Source: Rhodobiaceae bacterium UBA7804 (GTDB lineage: Bacteria > Pseudomonadota > Alphaproteobacteria > Parvibaculales > Parvibaculaceae). From it: 64,000 nucleotides of DNA. Below, piece by piece: positions 9,508 to 18,561 of the stretch. The translations under genes were made by a program, and so were the position numbers. Numbering within the stretch: position 1 is the stretch's first letter; the number at the start of each line of letters is the position of its first letter. The notes below the pieces were generated by a model, which did not search any database, had not been told where the DNA came from, and worked only from the letters and a program-made list of their open reading frames with translations. The stretch spans positions 23,243 through 87,242 of the forward strand of contig DLCG01000008.1 of NCBI GenBank assembly GCA_002480495.1, given 5' to 3'.

Positions 9508-10299
9508 ATGGAAACGCTCACTCTCGCCGTCGAAGACGGCATCGCCCTGCTCACCCTCAATCGCCCCGACGTGCTCAACAGCATCAATACACAGCTCATC
9601 GCGGATATGCGCGAGGCGGTTGCCGAGGTGTCTCGGGACGACAAGGCACGGGTACTTCTCATTACCGGTGCTGGACGCGGCTTCTGCGCGGGAGCCGACC
9701 TCGCCGCACAGGGCCAGCGGCAGGAAGGAATGAGTATCGGTCAGGGCGTCGCTCATGGCATGACCGTGGGTTTCAATCCCATGATGCGTGAGCTCTACGC
9801 ATTGCAGAAGCCGATCGTCGCGGCGGTTAACGGCGTAACTGCAGGGGGCGGTGTCGGGCTCGCGCTTGCCGCCGATATCGTGATAGCTGCCAAAAGCGCT
9901 TCCTTCGTTCAGGTCTTCGGCCCAAGACTGGGCCTTATCCCCGATCTCGGCTGTACGTGGCATCTGCCGCGGCTGGTCGGCCGCGCGCGGGCACTGGGCC
10001 TTGCGCTGCTTGGCGACAAGCTGCCTGCGGAAACCGCCGCGGAATGGGGCCTTATCTGGAAGTGTGTCGAAGATGAAGCGCTCATGACCGAGGCGCGCGC
10101 CGTTGCAGGCAAGCTTGCCAAGGGTCCGACCAATGCCTTTGGCGAAATCCGCAAGGCAATCGACGCAGCAGGCAACAATGATTATTCAGGGCAACTCGAT
10201 TACGAACGCGATGTTCAGGGCATGCTTGGCGACCATCCAAATTTCAGCGCGGGCGTGAAGGCGTTTCTCACCAAGAAGGAACCCGAGTTCACGGCCTGA
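9508..10299 (+). CDS. Enoyl-CoA hydratase/isomerase family protein, PaaG-like (copy 1)
   Basis: This is a 263-residue crotonase-fold protein: GRGFCAGADLA forms the first oxyanion-hole block and VNGVTAGGGVGLALAAD the second. The two glutamates of true enoyl-CoA hydratase (rat Glu144 and Glu164) are both replaced by glycine. An aspartate in GLIPDLGCTW is retained, as in PaaG and delta3-delta2 enoyl-CoA isomerases, so isomerisation of an acyl-CoA is more likely than hydration. It forms a tandem pair with the next gene, to which it is clearly paralogous. The frame is open to 9370, but 9508 gives the conserved N-terminus. Confidence 0.85.
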   Translation: METLTLAVEDGIALLTLNRPDVLNSINTQLIADMREAVAEVSRDDKARVLLITGAGRGFCAGADLAAQGQRQEGMSIGQGVAHGMTVGFNPMMRELYALQKPIVAAVNGVTAGGGVGLALAADIVIAAKSASFVQVFGPRLGLIPDLGCTWHLPRLVGRARALGLALLGDKLPAETAAEWGLIWKCVEDEALMTEARAVAGKLAKGPTNAFGEIRKAIDAAGNNDYSGQLDYERDVQGMLGDHPNFSAGVKAFLTKKEPEFTA

Positions 10300-10340
10300 C
10301 AACCAATCCGAACCGAAACAGAGACAGCAGGGAGAAGATC

Positions 10341-11132
10341 ATGGAATTCGAGAGAGTGAAGCTCGACATCGACGGCGCAGTGGGAACACTTACGCTCAAT
10401 CACCCCGAGGTGATGAATGCGGTATCGCCGGAGATGCTTGGCGGCCTGATGCAGGCCATGGACGCGGTGGAAGACCCGAAGAACGGTATCCGCTGCCTCG
10501 TCATGACAGGCGAAGGGCGCGGTTTCTGCACCGGCGCCAACCTCCAGGGACGCGGCGACAACTCCGGTGCGCGGCCCGATGCGGGCTCGGCACTCGAGAC
10601 CATGTATCATCCCTTCCTCCGCCGTCTGCGCAACCTGCAGATGCCCTTCGTGACGGCCGTGAATGGCCCGGCTGCCGGCGTCGGCATGAGCTTCGCCCTG
10701 ATGGGCGATCTCGTGCTCTGCGCCCGCTCCTCCTACTTCCTGCAGGCCTTCCGTCGCATCGGCCTTGTGCCCGACGGCGGTTCGACATGGATTCTGCCGC
10801 GCCTCGTCGGCAAGGCGCGGGCGATGGAACTCTCACTGCTGGGCGAGAAGCTTCCAGCGGAAACGGCGCTCGAATGGGGTCTCGTGAACCGCGTCTATGA
10901 CGACGAAAAGCTGCTTGAGGAGGCCAGGAACCTCGCAAAGGACCTCGCCGCTGGCCCGACGAAGACTCTCGGCATGATCCGCCAGCTTTACTGGGAAAGC
11001 ACCGACAACACCTATGAGGAGCAGCTCAATCTCGAGCGTCAGCTTCAGCGGACGGCAGGGTATGGCGAAGACTTCAAGGAGGGGGTGCGTGCCTTCCTTG
11101 AGAAGCGCCCTGCCCAGTTCAAGGGCAACTGA
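10341..11132 (+). CDS. Enoyl-CoA hydratase/isomerase family protein, PaaG-like (copy 2)
   Basis: This 263-residue crotonase-fold protein starts 41 bp after copy 1, with a strong GGGAG ribosome-binding site. GRGFCTGANLQG and NGPAAGVGMSFALMGD form the acyl-CoA and oxyanion-hole elements, and GLVPDGGSTWILPRLVG carries the PaaG-type aspartate. Glu144 and Glu164 equivalents are missing here too. The pair probably acts on related acyl-CoA substrates, perhaps as a heteromer, but no ligase, thiolase or dehydrogenase gene lies beside them to define a pathway. Confidence 0.85.
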   Translation: MEFERVKLDIDGAVGTLTLNHPEVMNAVSPEMLGGLMQAMDAVEDPKNGIRCLVMTGEGRGFCTGANLQGRGDNSGARPDAGSALETMYHPFLRRLRNLQMPFVTAVNGPAAGVGMSFALMGDLVLCARSSYFLQAFRRIGLVPDGGSTWILPRLVGKARAMELSLLGEKLPAETALEWGLVNRVYDDEKLLEEARNLAKDLAAGPTKTLGMIRQLYWESTDNTYEEQLNLERQLQRTAGYGEDFKEGVRAFLEKRPAQFKGN

Positions 11133-11208
11133 TTTTCGTCAGCCCATGAAACAACTCGCCAGTAGGGCAAGAAACATCAGGGCTATGAAAAGAAGAACAT
11201 AAGGCATG

Positions 11209-11247
11209 ACCGCGCGCTTCAAATTCCGGGGCGCGCGGTTTTCTTTC
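11209..11247 (+). terminator. Intrinsic terminator after the crotonase pair
   Basis: ACCGCGCGC at 11209-11217 pairs perfectly with GCGCGCGGT at 11231-11239 around a 13-nt loop and is followed by TTTTCTTT. It lies between the converging isomerase pair and the suf operon. Confidence 0.75.
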
Positions 11248-11295
11248 GCGCAGACTTTTCGTGCCCGGACGGCCCATCACTGACGGCCACGAACC

Positions 11296-11655
11296 TCAAA
11301 CCGAAGCCGGCGTGATCGACACGCTTTCTCCGCAACCGCAAGCATCCGTCTGGTTTGGATTGTTGAAGCGGAAACCGGATGAGAATTTCTCGGTCGCGTA
11401 GTCCATCTCGGTTCCAAGGAGAAACAGGATGGCCTTGGGATCGATCAGGATCTTCACGCCACGATCCTCCACGACTTCATCCAGCGGTTTCTGCTCCTCG
11501 GCATATTCCATCGTATATTCCATGCCGGCGCAGCCGCCATTTTTCACGCCAATGCGCACACCGATATATTTGCCGCCTGAGGCCGCCATGATTTCCTTCA
11601 TGCGCTCGGCTGCGGATTCGGTCAGAGTTATCGCTTTCGGTATGGATCTCGCCAT
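11296..11655 (-). CDS. sufA: A-type Fe-S carrier protein SufA
   Basis: This 119-residue HesB/IscA-family protein has the three cysteines that hold the transient cluster, one in NGGCAGMEY and two in the C-terminal ACGCGES motif. A-type carriers receive clusters from SufBCD and pass them to apoproteins. It is the last gene of the suf operon. ATG 11655 is preferred because AAGG lies eight bases ahead; the frame also opens at a TTG at 11670. The preceding sufT stop is only about 11 bp away. Confidence 0.92.
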   Translation of the reverse strand: MARSIPKAITLTESAAERMKEIMAASGGKYIGVRIGVKNGGCAGMEYTMEYAEEQKPLDEVVEDRGVKILIDPKAILFLLGTEMDYATEKFSSGFRFNNPNQTDACGCGESVSITPASV

Positions 11656-11666
11656 TTCCCGCACCT

Positions 11667-12065
11667 TCAATACATGTTGAGCGCAACGCGCGCTTCGTCG
11701 GACATTCTGCTTGGATCCCAGGGCGGATCGAAAGTCATGTTCACATGCACATCCGCGATACCCTCGACGGTACGGATCGCATCCTCGACCATCACGGGCA
11801 TCGTGCCGGCCACCGGACAGCCCGGTGCTGTCAGAGTCATGTCCACGACCACATCGCGATCATCCGAGATATCCACCTTGTAGATGAGACCCAGCTCGTA
11901 GATATCAACCGGAATTTCCGGATCATATACAGTCTTCAACGCAGCAATGATGTCATCGGTAAGCTGCTCCAGCTCCTCCGGAGGTATAGCGGACACAGGC
12001 GCAGATGCGTCCTTTGCGCTTTCCGTCCTCTCTTCCGCTTCAGCCATGTTTGCCTCTTCGGACAT
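11667..12065 (-). CDS. sufT: SUF system protein SufT (DUF59/MIP18 family)
   Basis: This 132-residue protein has an Ala/Glu/Ser-rich N-terminal 35 residues and then a DUF59 domain: LKTVYDPEIPVDIYELGLIY, the LTAPGCPVAGTMP loop carrying the conserved cysteine, and a FDPPWDPSRMSDEAR C-terminal signature. SufT/MIP18 proteins help cluster maturation of target enzymes. It starts with an ATG at 12065, seven bases after an AGGA that follows the sufS stop codon. Confidence 0.9.
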   Translation of the reverse strand: MSEEANMAEAEERTESAKDASAPVSAIPPEELEQLTDDIIAALKTVYDPEIPVDIYELGLIYKVDISDDRDVVVDMTLTAPGCPVAGTMPVMVEDAIRTVEGIADVHVNMTFDPPWDPSRMSDEARVALNMY

Positions 12066-12075
12066 GCCGCAGTCC

Positions 12076-13320
12076 TTATCCAAAGAATTTCTTGCTGTCG
12101 ATCAGCGCATCGGCAAGCCGATCCACTTCCTCAAGCGTGTTGTACATTCCAAAAGAGGCTCGAGTCGTCGCCCCGACGCCGAAGCGCTCCATCACGGGTT
12201 GCGCACAGTGATGACCGGCTCTTACCGCGACGCCCGCCCTGTCTATAACGGTTGCAATGTCGTGCGGGTGCGCGTTCTCCATCACGAAGGAAACGATACT
12301 GCCCTTGTTCTTCGTGGTTCCGATGATGCGGAGACTGTTGATCTCCGAAAGGCGGCGCGTCGCATAGTCTCTCAATACCGTTTCGTGGGCAGCGATCCTG
12401 TCACGCCCTACGGACTGGATATAGGAAAGCGCGGCGCCAAGACCAATGGCCTGCACGATTGCAGGTGTCCCCGCTTCGAAACGATGGGGCGGTGCGGCAT
12501 AGGTCACCTTGTCGGGGGAAACTTCGCGGATCATCTCGCCACCGCCGCGATATGGCCGCATGGCTTTCAGATGTTCGGATTTTGCATACAGGAGACCAAT
12601 GCCTGTCGGGCCATAGAGCTTGTGCCCCGAACATACAAGGAAGTCGCAATCCATATCGCGCACATCTGTGGGCATATGCACGACACCCTGACATCCATCC
12701 ACGAGAACGGGAACGTCGCGCTCATGGGCGATCTTTATCATCTCCCTTATTGGCGTGATCGTGCCCAGAGCGTTCGACATCTGGGTCAGCGCGACCATTT
12801 TCGTGCGCGATGTAAAAAGCTTTCTGTAAGCCTCCACATCGAGATCGCCTGTATTTGTAACGGGCACGAATTTCAGAACCGCTCCATGGCGCTCCCGAAG
12901 AAAATGCCAGGGAACGATATTCGAATGATGCTCCAATATCGAAAGGATGATTTCGTCGCCGGGCTCGATCCTCGGCTCCGCAAATGAGGATGCGACCAGA
13001 TTGATCGCATCTGTCGCTCCAGAGGTGAAAACGATCTCGTCGCTGGACTCCGCATTCAGGAACTCGCGCGCGGTCTCCCTTGCCTGTTCGAATCTCTCCG
13101 TCGCGATGTTCGAAAGATAATGCATCCCGCGATGGACGTTCGAATATTCCTTCGCATAAGCATCCGTGATCGCATCGATCACTACCTGCGGCTTCTGCGC
13201 CGAAGCCGCGTTGTCCAGATAGACCAGCGGCTTGCCATATACCGTGCTCGACAGGATCGGGAAATCCTTGCGAATCCGGTCCACATCATAGCCGACGTCT
13301 GCGAGAGCCGGTCCGTTCAT
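12076..13320 (-). CDS. sufS: Cysteine desulfurase SufS
   Basis: This is a 414-residue PLP-dependent class V aminotransferase-fold enzyme of the SufS (group II) type. The Schiff-base lysine lies in CSGHKLYGPTG and the persulfide cysteine in RAGHHCAQP, the short-loop context of SufS rather than IscS. It supplies sulfur from cysteine to SufBCD. The ATG at 13320 overlaps the sufD TGA as ATGA, indicating translational coupling; an earlier in-frame codon would extend into sufD and is not needed. No sufE gene is present in the window. Confidence 0.95.
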   Translation of the reverse strand: MNGPALADVGYDVDRIRKDFPILSSTVYGKPLVYLDNAASAQKPQVVIDAITDAYAKEYSNVHRGMHYLSNIATERFEQARETAREFLNAESSDEIVFTSGATDAINLVASSFAEPRIEPGDEIILSILEHHSNIVPWHFLRERHGAVLKFVPVTNTGDLDVEAYRKLFTSRTKMVALTQMSNALGTITPIREMIKIAHERDVPVLVDGCQGVVHMPTDVRDMDCDFLVCSGHKLYGPTGIGLLYAKSEHLKAMRPYRGGGEMIREVSPDKVTYAAPPHRFEAGTPAIVQAIGLGAALSYIQSVGRDRIAAHETVLRDYATRRLSEINSLRIIGTTKNKGSIVSFVMENAHPHDIATVIDRAGVAVRAGHHCAQPVMERFGVGATTRASFGMYNTLEEVDRLADALIDSKKFFG

Positions 13321-14627
13321 ATGTCTGCCTCCGCAAACCAATCCGATACGAGCCGCCTGAGAGATTCCCTTGCCTCATCGTGGGGCGCCAGGTCCAGCGC
13401 CTCGTCGAGAAATGCGAGAACGAGGAGACGGCGCGCTTCCGCCTCCGGTATGCCACGCGACTGCAGATAGAATAGCGCGTCCTTCGAAAGCTCTCCTACC
13501 GTGGAGCCGTGGGCGCACTGCACGTCATCAGCGTAAATCTCGAGCTCGGGCTTGGCATTCATCGATGCATCGCGCGACAGGAGCAAGGCGTGTGTCATCT
13601 GGCGGCCGTCGGTCTTCTGGGCATGTGGGCGCACGATGACCTTACCCTGGAATACGCCTTCCGATTCACCGTCCAGAACGCCTTTGAAGAGTGTGTGGCT
13701 GTTGCAGGACGGAACGGCGTGATCGATCACGCAGAACTGATCCAGATGCTGCGCGCCCTTCAGGGCATAAGCACCATCGATATTCGCCTCCGCACCTTCG
13801 CCGGCAAAAAGAACGAAGCTCTGTCCTCGTGATGTTCCACAACCGAGTGTCAGAGTGAAACTCGAAAGACGCGCTTGCGCCGCAAGACGTGCGCGCATGG
13901 TGGCAATATGGACCGAACTCTCCGCTTCGTCCTGCAGCTTGATGTGGTTGAGCCTTGCGCCTACGCCCAGGGAAATATCCAGCACGAGATCCGCGAGCGA
14001 AGCCTTCTCGCCAAGATGGGTTTCCAGAATCGTTGCTTCGGCCTCATCCTCGAGAAGCACCAGGTTGCGGCAATGCGATGCTCCTGCATCCGCAGAGAAG
14101 AAGAACAGATGCAACGGCTTGTCGAGTTTCACCCCCTTGCGAACCCGCAAGCAGGCTCCATCGCTCATCAAGGCCGTATTAAGATCGACAATGCTCTCCG
14201 CCTGGCGCTTTTCGTCGAAGCGACGCTCGACGAGATCTTTCGCCCATTGCTCATGAAGCACATCGCCGAGCGAATGAATTTCGACGCCCTTCGGGAGGCG
14301 CGCCGCCTTTGAGAGATCGGCGCGGTAGCGACCGTTCACAAAGACCAGGACATGCCTGTCAATCGTCTCGAATACGGCAGCAGACCGGGACTCCGGCAAC
14401 AACACAGCGCCTTCCAGCAAAGGCGCCGGTTCAATCCCGGCCTTCTCCAGCACCCGCCCAAGATCGGTATATTTCCATTCCTCAAGGCGTCGGTGAGGAA
14501 GCCCCACGCCGGCGAAATCCCGTATCGCACCTTCCCGGTGGCGGGACAGCCAGCCATCAACACCCGGCAAGACTTCCCGTCTTGCCTCGTAGTCCTCGAT
14601 GAACCGTCGTGTAGCGTTCTCGGTCAT
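13317..14627 (-). CDS. sufD: Fe-S cluster scaffold subunit SufD
   Basis: This is the SufD subunit of the SufBC2D scaffold (436 residues). It has a helical N-terminal domain (PHRRLEEWKYTDL) and a right-handed parallel beta-helix core ending in the SufB/D family motif YADDVQCAHGSTVGEL followed by LQSRGIPEAEARRLL. It is homologous to SufB, here two genes upstream. The ATG at 14627 was chosen; a GTG at 14639 overlapping the sufC stop is a possible coupled alternative. Confidence 0.93.
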   Translation of the reverse strand: MTENATRRFIEDYEARREVLPGVDGWLSRHREGAIRDFAGVGLPHRRLEEWKYTDLGRVLEKAGIEPAPLLEGAVLLPESRSAAVFETIDRHVLVFVNGRYRADLSKAARLPKGVEIHSLGDVLHEQWAKDLVERRFDEKRQAESIVDLNTALMSDGACLRVRKGVKLDKPLHLFFFSADAGASHCRNLVLLEDEAEATILETHLGEKASLADLVLDISLGVGARLNHIKLQDEAESSVHIATMRARLAAQARLSSFTLTLGCGTSRGQSFVLFAGEGAEANIDGAYALKGAQHLDQFCVIDHAVPSCNSHTLFKGVLDGESEGVFQGKVIVRPHAQKTDGRQMTHALLLSRDASMNAKPELEIYADDVQCAHGSTVGELSKDALFYLQSRGIPEAEARRLLVLAFLDEALDLAPHDEARESLRRLVSDWFAEADI

Positions 14628-14635
14628 GGATCTGC

Positions 14636-15391
14636 TCACGCGGCGTCCGCGCCGTATTCGGCGTAACCGGACTTCTCGAGTTCAAGCGCCAGTTCCTTAC
14701 CACCGGTCTTCACAATGCGTCCCTGAGACAGAACATGCACGACATCGGGGACGATATAGTCGAGAAGACGCTGATAATGCGTGATGACGATCATGGAACG
14801 CTCGGGCGAGCGCAAGGCATTTACGCCTTCCGCGACCGTTTTCAACGCATCGATGTCGAGACCGGAGTCCGTCTCGTCCAGGACCGCAAGGGATGGCTCC
14901 AGAAGCGACATCTGAAGCACTTCCGCGCGCTTCTTCTCGCCACCGGAATAACCCACATTGAGAGCTCGCTTGAGCATGTCGTCCGTTACGTTCAGCGGCT
15001 TCGCCTTTTCACGCACCAGCTTGAGGAAACGAACGGCGTCCAGTTCTTCCTCGCCGCGCGCCTTGCGCTGCGCGTTGAGTGCCGTCTTCAGGAACGTCAT
15101 GGTCGTGACACCGGGAATTTCCAGCGGGTACTGAAAAGCGAGGAAGACGCCCGCAGCGGCGCGCTCGTCAACGCTCATCTCCAGCAAGTCCTTCCCCTTG
15201 AACCTTATCGAACCTTCCGTGACCTCGTACCCGCCGCGCCCCGCGAGAACATAGGAGAGCGTCGACTTGCCCGAGCCGTTCGGCCCCATGATGGCGTGAA
15301 CCTCACCTGCAGCGATACTGAGGTCGATCCCCTTCAGGATCTCCTTGCCGGCCACATTCACATGCAGGTTCTTGATCTCAAGCATACTCAT
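14636..15391 (-). CDS. sufC: Fe-S assembly ATPase SufC
   Basis: This 251-residue ABC-type ATPase powers the SufBCD scaffold. Walker A GPNGSGKST, Q loop AFQYP, ABC signature YSGGEKKR, Walker B LAVLDETDSGLDID and switch His in ITHYQRLL are all present. The DETDSGLD form of Walker B is typical of SufC. The frame extends much further upstream but overlaps sufB in another frame, so the start is the ATG at 15391 with a purine-rich ribosome-binding site; a second ATG two codons later is possible. Confidence 0.95.
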   Translation of the reverse strand: MSMLEIKNLHVNVAGKEILKGIDLSIAAGEVHAIMGPNGSGKSTLSYVLAGRGGYEVTEGSIRFKGKDLLEMSVDERAAAGVFLAFQYPLEIPGVTTMTFLKTALNAQRKARGEEELDAVRFLKLVREKAKPLNVTDDMLKRALNVGYSGGEKKRAEVLQMSLLEPSLAVLDETDSGLDIDALKTVAEGVNALRSPERSMIVITHYQRLLDYIVPDVVHVLSQGRIVKTGGKELALELEKSGYAEYGADAA

Positions 15392-15408
15392 TTCTTTCTT
15401 TCTGACGG

Positions 15409-16857
15409 TCAGCCGACGCTGCCTTCGAGGCTGATGCCGACGAGCTTTTGGGCTTCGACGGCGAACTCCATGGGAAGCTGTTGCAGCACGTCGCGACAGA
15501 AACCGTTCACGATTAGCGCTACTGCCTCCTCCTCTCCGATCCCGCGTTGCATGCAATAGAAAAGCTGATCGTCGCTGATCTTCGAAGTGGTCGCCTCATG
15601 CTCCAGGATGGCAGTCGGATTCTTCGTTTCGATATAGGGCACGGTATGCGCCGAGCACTTGTCGCCGATAAGCAGGCTGTCGCACTGCGTAAAGTTGCGC
15701 ACGTTCTCCGCCTTGCGATGGACGCTCACGAGGCCGCGATAGGTATTCGACGACTTTCCTGCCGAAATACCCTTCGAGATGATGCGGCTTGTCGTATTGC
15801 GGCCGAGGTGGATCATCTTCGTCCCGCTATCCACCTGCTGATGTCCGTTCGATATCGCGATCGAGTAGAACTCGCCACGCGAATTGTCGCCGCGCAGGAT
15901 GCAGCTCGGATATTTCCAGGTGATCGCGGATCCCGTCTCGACCTGCGTCCAGGAGATCTTCGAATTCGCGCCGCGGCAGTCGCCGCGCTTCGTGACGAAG
16001 TTGTAGACACCGCCCTTGCCTTCCTCGTCGCCGGGGAACCAGTTCTGAACGGTCGAATATTTGATCTCTGCGTCTTCGAGCGCGACCAGCTCGACCACGG
16101 CGGCATGCAGCTGGTTCTCGTCGCGCTGAGGCGCCGTGCAGCCTTCGAGATAGCTCACATAAGAACCCTTGTCGGCGATGATGAGCGTACGCTCGAATTG
16201 GCCGGTCTGCTTTTCGTTGATACGGAAATAGGTCGAAAGCTCCATCGGGCAGCGAACACTCTCCGGGATGTAGACGAAGGACCCCTCCGAAAAGACCGCC
16301 GAATTCAACGTGGCGTAGAAGTTGTCCGAGGTCGGCACCACCGAGCCGAGATACTTCTTCACGAGTTCGGGGTGGTTCTTCACCGCCTCCGACATCGGGC
16401 AGAAAATAACGCCTGCCTCCGCAAGTTTTTCCTTGAAGGTCGTGACGACCGAAACACTGTCGAAGACGGCGTCGACCGCCACGCCCGCAAGCATCTTCTG
16501 CTCGGTGAGCGGGATACCAAGTTTTTCATATGTTTCGAGGAGCTTGGGGTCCACTTCGTCCAGGCTCTTCGGCTGCACCTTCTGCTTCGGCGCCGCATAA
16601 TAATAGGCATCCTGGAAATCGATCGGCGGATAGCTGACCTTCGCCCAGGTCGGCTCCGTCATCGTCAGCCAGCGCCGGAAGGCATCCAGACGCCACTGAA
16701 GCAACCATTCGGGTTCGTCTTTCTTGGCCGATATGAAGCGAACCGTGTCTTCCGTCAGACCAAGCGGAGCCTTTTCGGACTCGATGTCCGTAAAGAAGCC
16801 ATACTTGTACTTCTCCGCTTCACGAACCGTTTCGACGGTTTCCTTCACCGCAGCCAT
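15409..16857 (-). CDS. sufB: Fe-S cluster scaffold subunit SufB
   Basis: This 482-residue SufB is the core scaffold on which clusters are built. It has the N-terminal helices, the YIPE segment, the long beta-helix, and the C-terminal cluster-site region with the conserved cysteine in RNFTQCDSLLIGDKCSAHTVPY and the SKISDDQLFYCMQRGI signature. It starts at the ATG at 16857 immediately after the cysteine desulfurase gene (1-bp gap), so the two are probably translationally coupled. Confidence 0.96.
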   Translation of the reverse strand: MAAVKETVETVREAEKYKYGFFTDIESEKAPLGLTEDTVRFISAKKDEPEWLLQWRLDAFRRWLTMTEPTWAKVSYPPIDFQDAYYYAAPKQKVQPKSLDEVDPKLLETYEKLGIPLTEQKMLAGVAVDAVFDSVSVVTTFKEKLAEAGVIFCPMSEAVKNHPELVKKYLGSVVPTSDNFYATLNSAVFSEGSFVYIPESVRCPMELSTYFRINEKQTGQFERTLIIADKGSYVSYLEGCTAPQRDENQLHAAVVELVALEDAEIKYSTVQNWFPGDEEGKGGVYNFVTKRGDCRGANSKISWTQVETGSAITWKYPSCILRGDNSRGEFYSIAISNGHQQVDSGTKMIHLGRNTTSRIISKGISAGKSSNTYRGLVSVHRKAENVRNFTQCDSLLIGDKCSAHTVPYIETKNPTAILEHEATTSKISDDQLFYCMQRGIGEEEAVALIVNGFCRDVLQQLPMEFAVEAQKLVGISLEGSVG

Positions 16858-16858
16858 G

Positions 16859-18052
16859 TCAACTCTCCACTGCCGCCAGCGGCACTTCTCGTGTGCCGCC
16901 CGCGGTTACGCCTGTATTCATGTTTGCCGTCCTGACGCGGACACGCTCGTAAGCGCGCAACCAGCTTTCCAAGAAGCGCTCCACATCCGCCTTGTCACTT
17001 GTCCAGCCAAGGCTCACGCGGATGGCTCCACGCGACAATTCATCCGGTATGCCCATCGCATCGAGAACACGTGGCTTGCCGATCTTGCCCGAAGAACAGG
17101 CCGCGCCCGCGCTTACGGCAATGCCGTCCAGGTCGAGCGACATCAGCAGCGTTTCCGCATCCATCCCCGGCGCCGAAAGATAGCTGGTATTGGGCAAACG
17201 CTCCGCGCCAGCGCCAAAGAAAACCGCATCGGGAGCGCGCCTCGCGATCCCCGCTTCCAGTTCGTCGCGCAACAAGGAAAGAGCACCCAGCCCGTTTATG
17301 CTCGCGCCTGCGGCGGCGCCAAAACCGGCAATTCCAGACACATTCTCGCTCCCCGCGCGACGTCGCGCTTCCTGTCCGCCGCCAACGCTTCGAGCCGCGA
17401 AGGGAAGACCAGTGCGCACAACAAGCGCGCCCACGCCCGTCGGCGCTCCGATCTTGTGGCCGCCGAGCATCATCATGTCGGCGCCAAGTGCATCGAAATC
17501 GAGAGCGACCTTCCCTGCCGCCTGAACCGCATCGCAAAGGAGATATGAGCCTGCCGCATGAGCAAGCGCCGAAGCCTCCGCAACCGCTTGGAGAACACCG
17601 GTCTCATTATTCGCATGCATCAGCGCGACGAGCGCGGGACCGCCGGAGGCAGCAAGCATCGCCTCAAGAACAGCCATGTCGGCGCGGCCTTCGCGGTCGA
17701 CCGGCAGCAAGGAAACGGGAAGACCGCTCGCTTCGGCCGAAGAGAGCACGGCATCGTGCTCCACCGCGGAAACGATCAGCCTCTTTACACCCAGAGCGGC
17801 CCCTGCGGCATGAATGGCCATCGCAGCCGCCTCGGTGCCGCCGCTCGTGAAAACGATCTCCGCAGGCCTTGCGCCGACAAGCGAAGCAACGTCGCGCCGC
17901 GCCCGCTCCACTAGAGCGCGCGCCGCCCTGCCCTCGGTATGCACCGAAGACGGGTTACCAAGGACATCCAACGCCTCGATCACGGCCGCGCGCGCCTCGG
18001 GGCGCAGCGGTGTGGTTGCGTTATGGTCCATATAGGCGCGCTTGATGGTCAT
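16859..18052 (-). CDS. Second cysteine desulfurase, IscS/NifS-like
   Basis: This 397-residue PLP enzyme is of group I: the substrate cysteine sits in the longer SAGAACSSGKIG loop typical of IscS/NifS, and the PLP lysine in LGGHKIGAPTG. It therefore differs from the SufS encoded further down the same operon. Having both types in one suf operon is a recurring alphaproteobacterial arrangement. It may serve SufBCD directly or supply sulfur for tRNA thiolation and other uses; the sequence cannot decide. Confidence 0.9.
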   Translation of the reverse strand: MTIKRAYMDHNATTPLRPEARAAVIEALDVLGNPSSVHTEGRAARALVERARRDVASLVGARPAEIVFTSGGTEAAAMAIHAAGAALGVKRLIVSAVEHDAVLSSAEASGLPVSLLPVDREGRADMAVLEAMLAASGGPALVALMHANNETGVLQAVAEASALAHAAGSYLLCDAVQAAGKVALDFDALGADMMMLGGHKIGAPTGVGALVVRTGLPFAARSVGGGQEARRRAGSENVSGIAGFGAAAGASINGLGALSLLRDELEAGIARRAPDAVFFGAGAERLPNTSYLSAPGMDAETLLMSLDLDGIAVSAGAACSSGKIGKPRVLDAMGIPDELSRGAIRVSLGWTSDKADVERFLESWLRAYERVRVRTANMNTGVTAGGTREVPLAAVES

Positions 18053-18084
18053 CGCCTCTGCGTTCTCACGGGTTTCAAGACGTT

Positions 18085-18561
18085 TCAGTCAGCGGCGTTC
18101 GCAGCCATTGCGGTGGCGGCCGGCCGGCCTTCGAAAGGCAGTCGGCCAGCAATCCGGCCATTGATCACATCGCCAAGGGAAACCGAGCCGAGATAGAGCT
18201 GGATGTGGTGGCTAAGGCCTTCCCACAGGTCATGGGTGATGCAACGGCCGGCCGATGGCATGCACCCCTTCGGCGAGCCCAGCTCGCAACGGGTCGCCTT
18301 GATCGGTTCGTCGACGGCCAGAATGACGTCGGAAATGCGAATATCGTCCGCATCACGCGATAGAAGATAACCGCCGCCTGGGCCCCGGACGCTTTTCACG
18401 AGATCGCCCCGGCGGAGCTTTGCAAAAAGCTGCTCCAGATAGGAGAGCGAAATCTCCTGACGGTCGGCAATCTCGGCGAGCGCAACGGGGCTGCCGCTCG
18501 AATGGCGGGCGAGATCGGCCATCGCCATCACCGCATAGCGTCCCTTCGTGGTGAGCTTCAC
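18085..18561 (-). CDS. iscR: Rrf2-family Fe-S regulator IscR
   Basis: This 158-residue Rrf2 winged-helix protein has KLTTKGRYAVMAMADLA at the N-terminus, the recognition helix SLSYLEQLFAKLRR, a wing with GPGGGYLLSR, and three clustered cysteines (CELG...GC...GRC) followed by HDLW, the 2Fe-2S ligand region of IscR. It probably senses cluster supply and controls this operon. The best start is the GTG at 18561: an AAGGAG six bases ahead of it lies inside the upstream ATG candidate, so longer versions would place the ribosome-binding site inside the gene. RirA is the alternative, but the cysteine spacing and operon position favour IscR. Confidence 0.88.
   Translation of the reverse strand: MKLTTKGRYAVMAMADLARHSSGSPVALAEIADRQEISLSYLEQLFAKLRRGDLVKSVRGPGGGYLLSRDADDIRISDVILAVDEPIKATRCELGSPKGCMPSAGRCITHDLWEGLSHHIQLYLGSVSLGDVINGRIAGRLPFEGRPAATAMAANAAD

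Noticed and set aside
11947..12987. A 346-codon plus-strand frame within sufT-sufS
   Set aside because: It is a shadow of the minus-strand suf genes, whose motifs and coupled starts leave no room for it.
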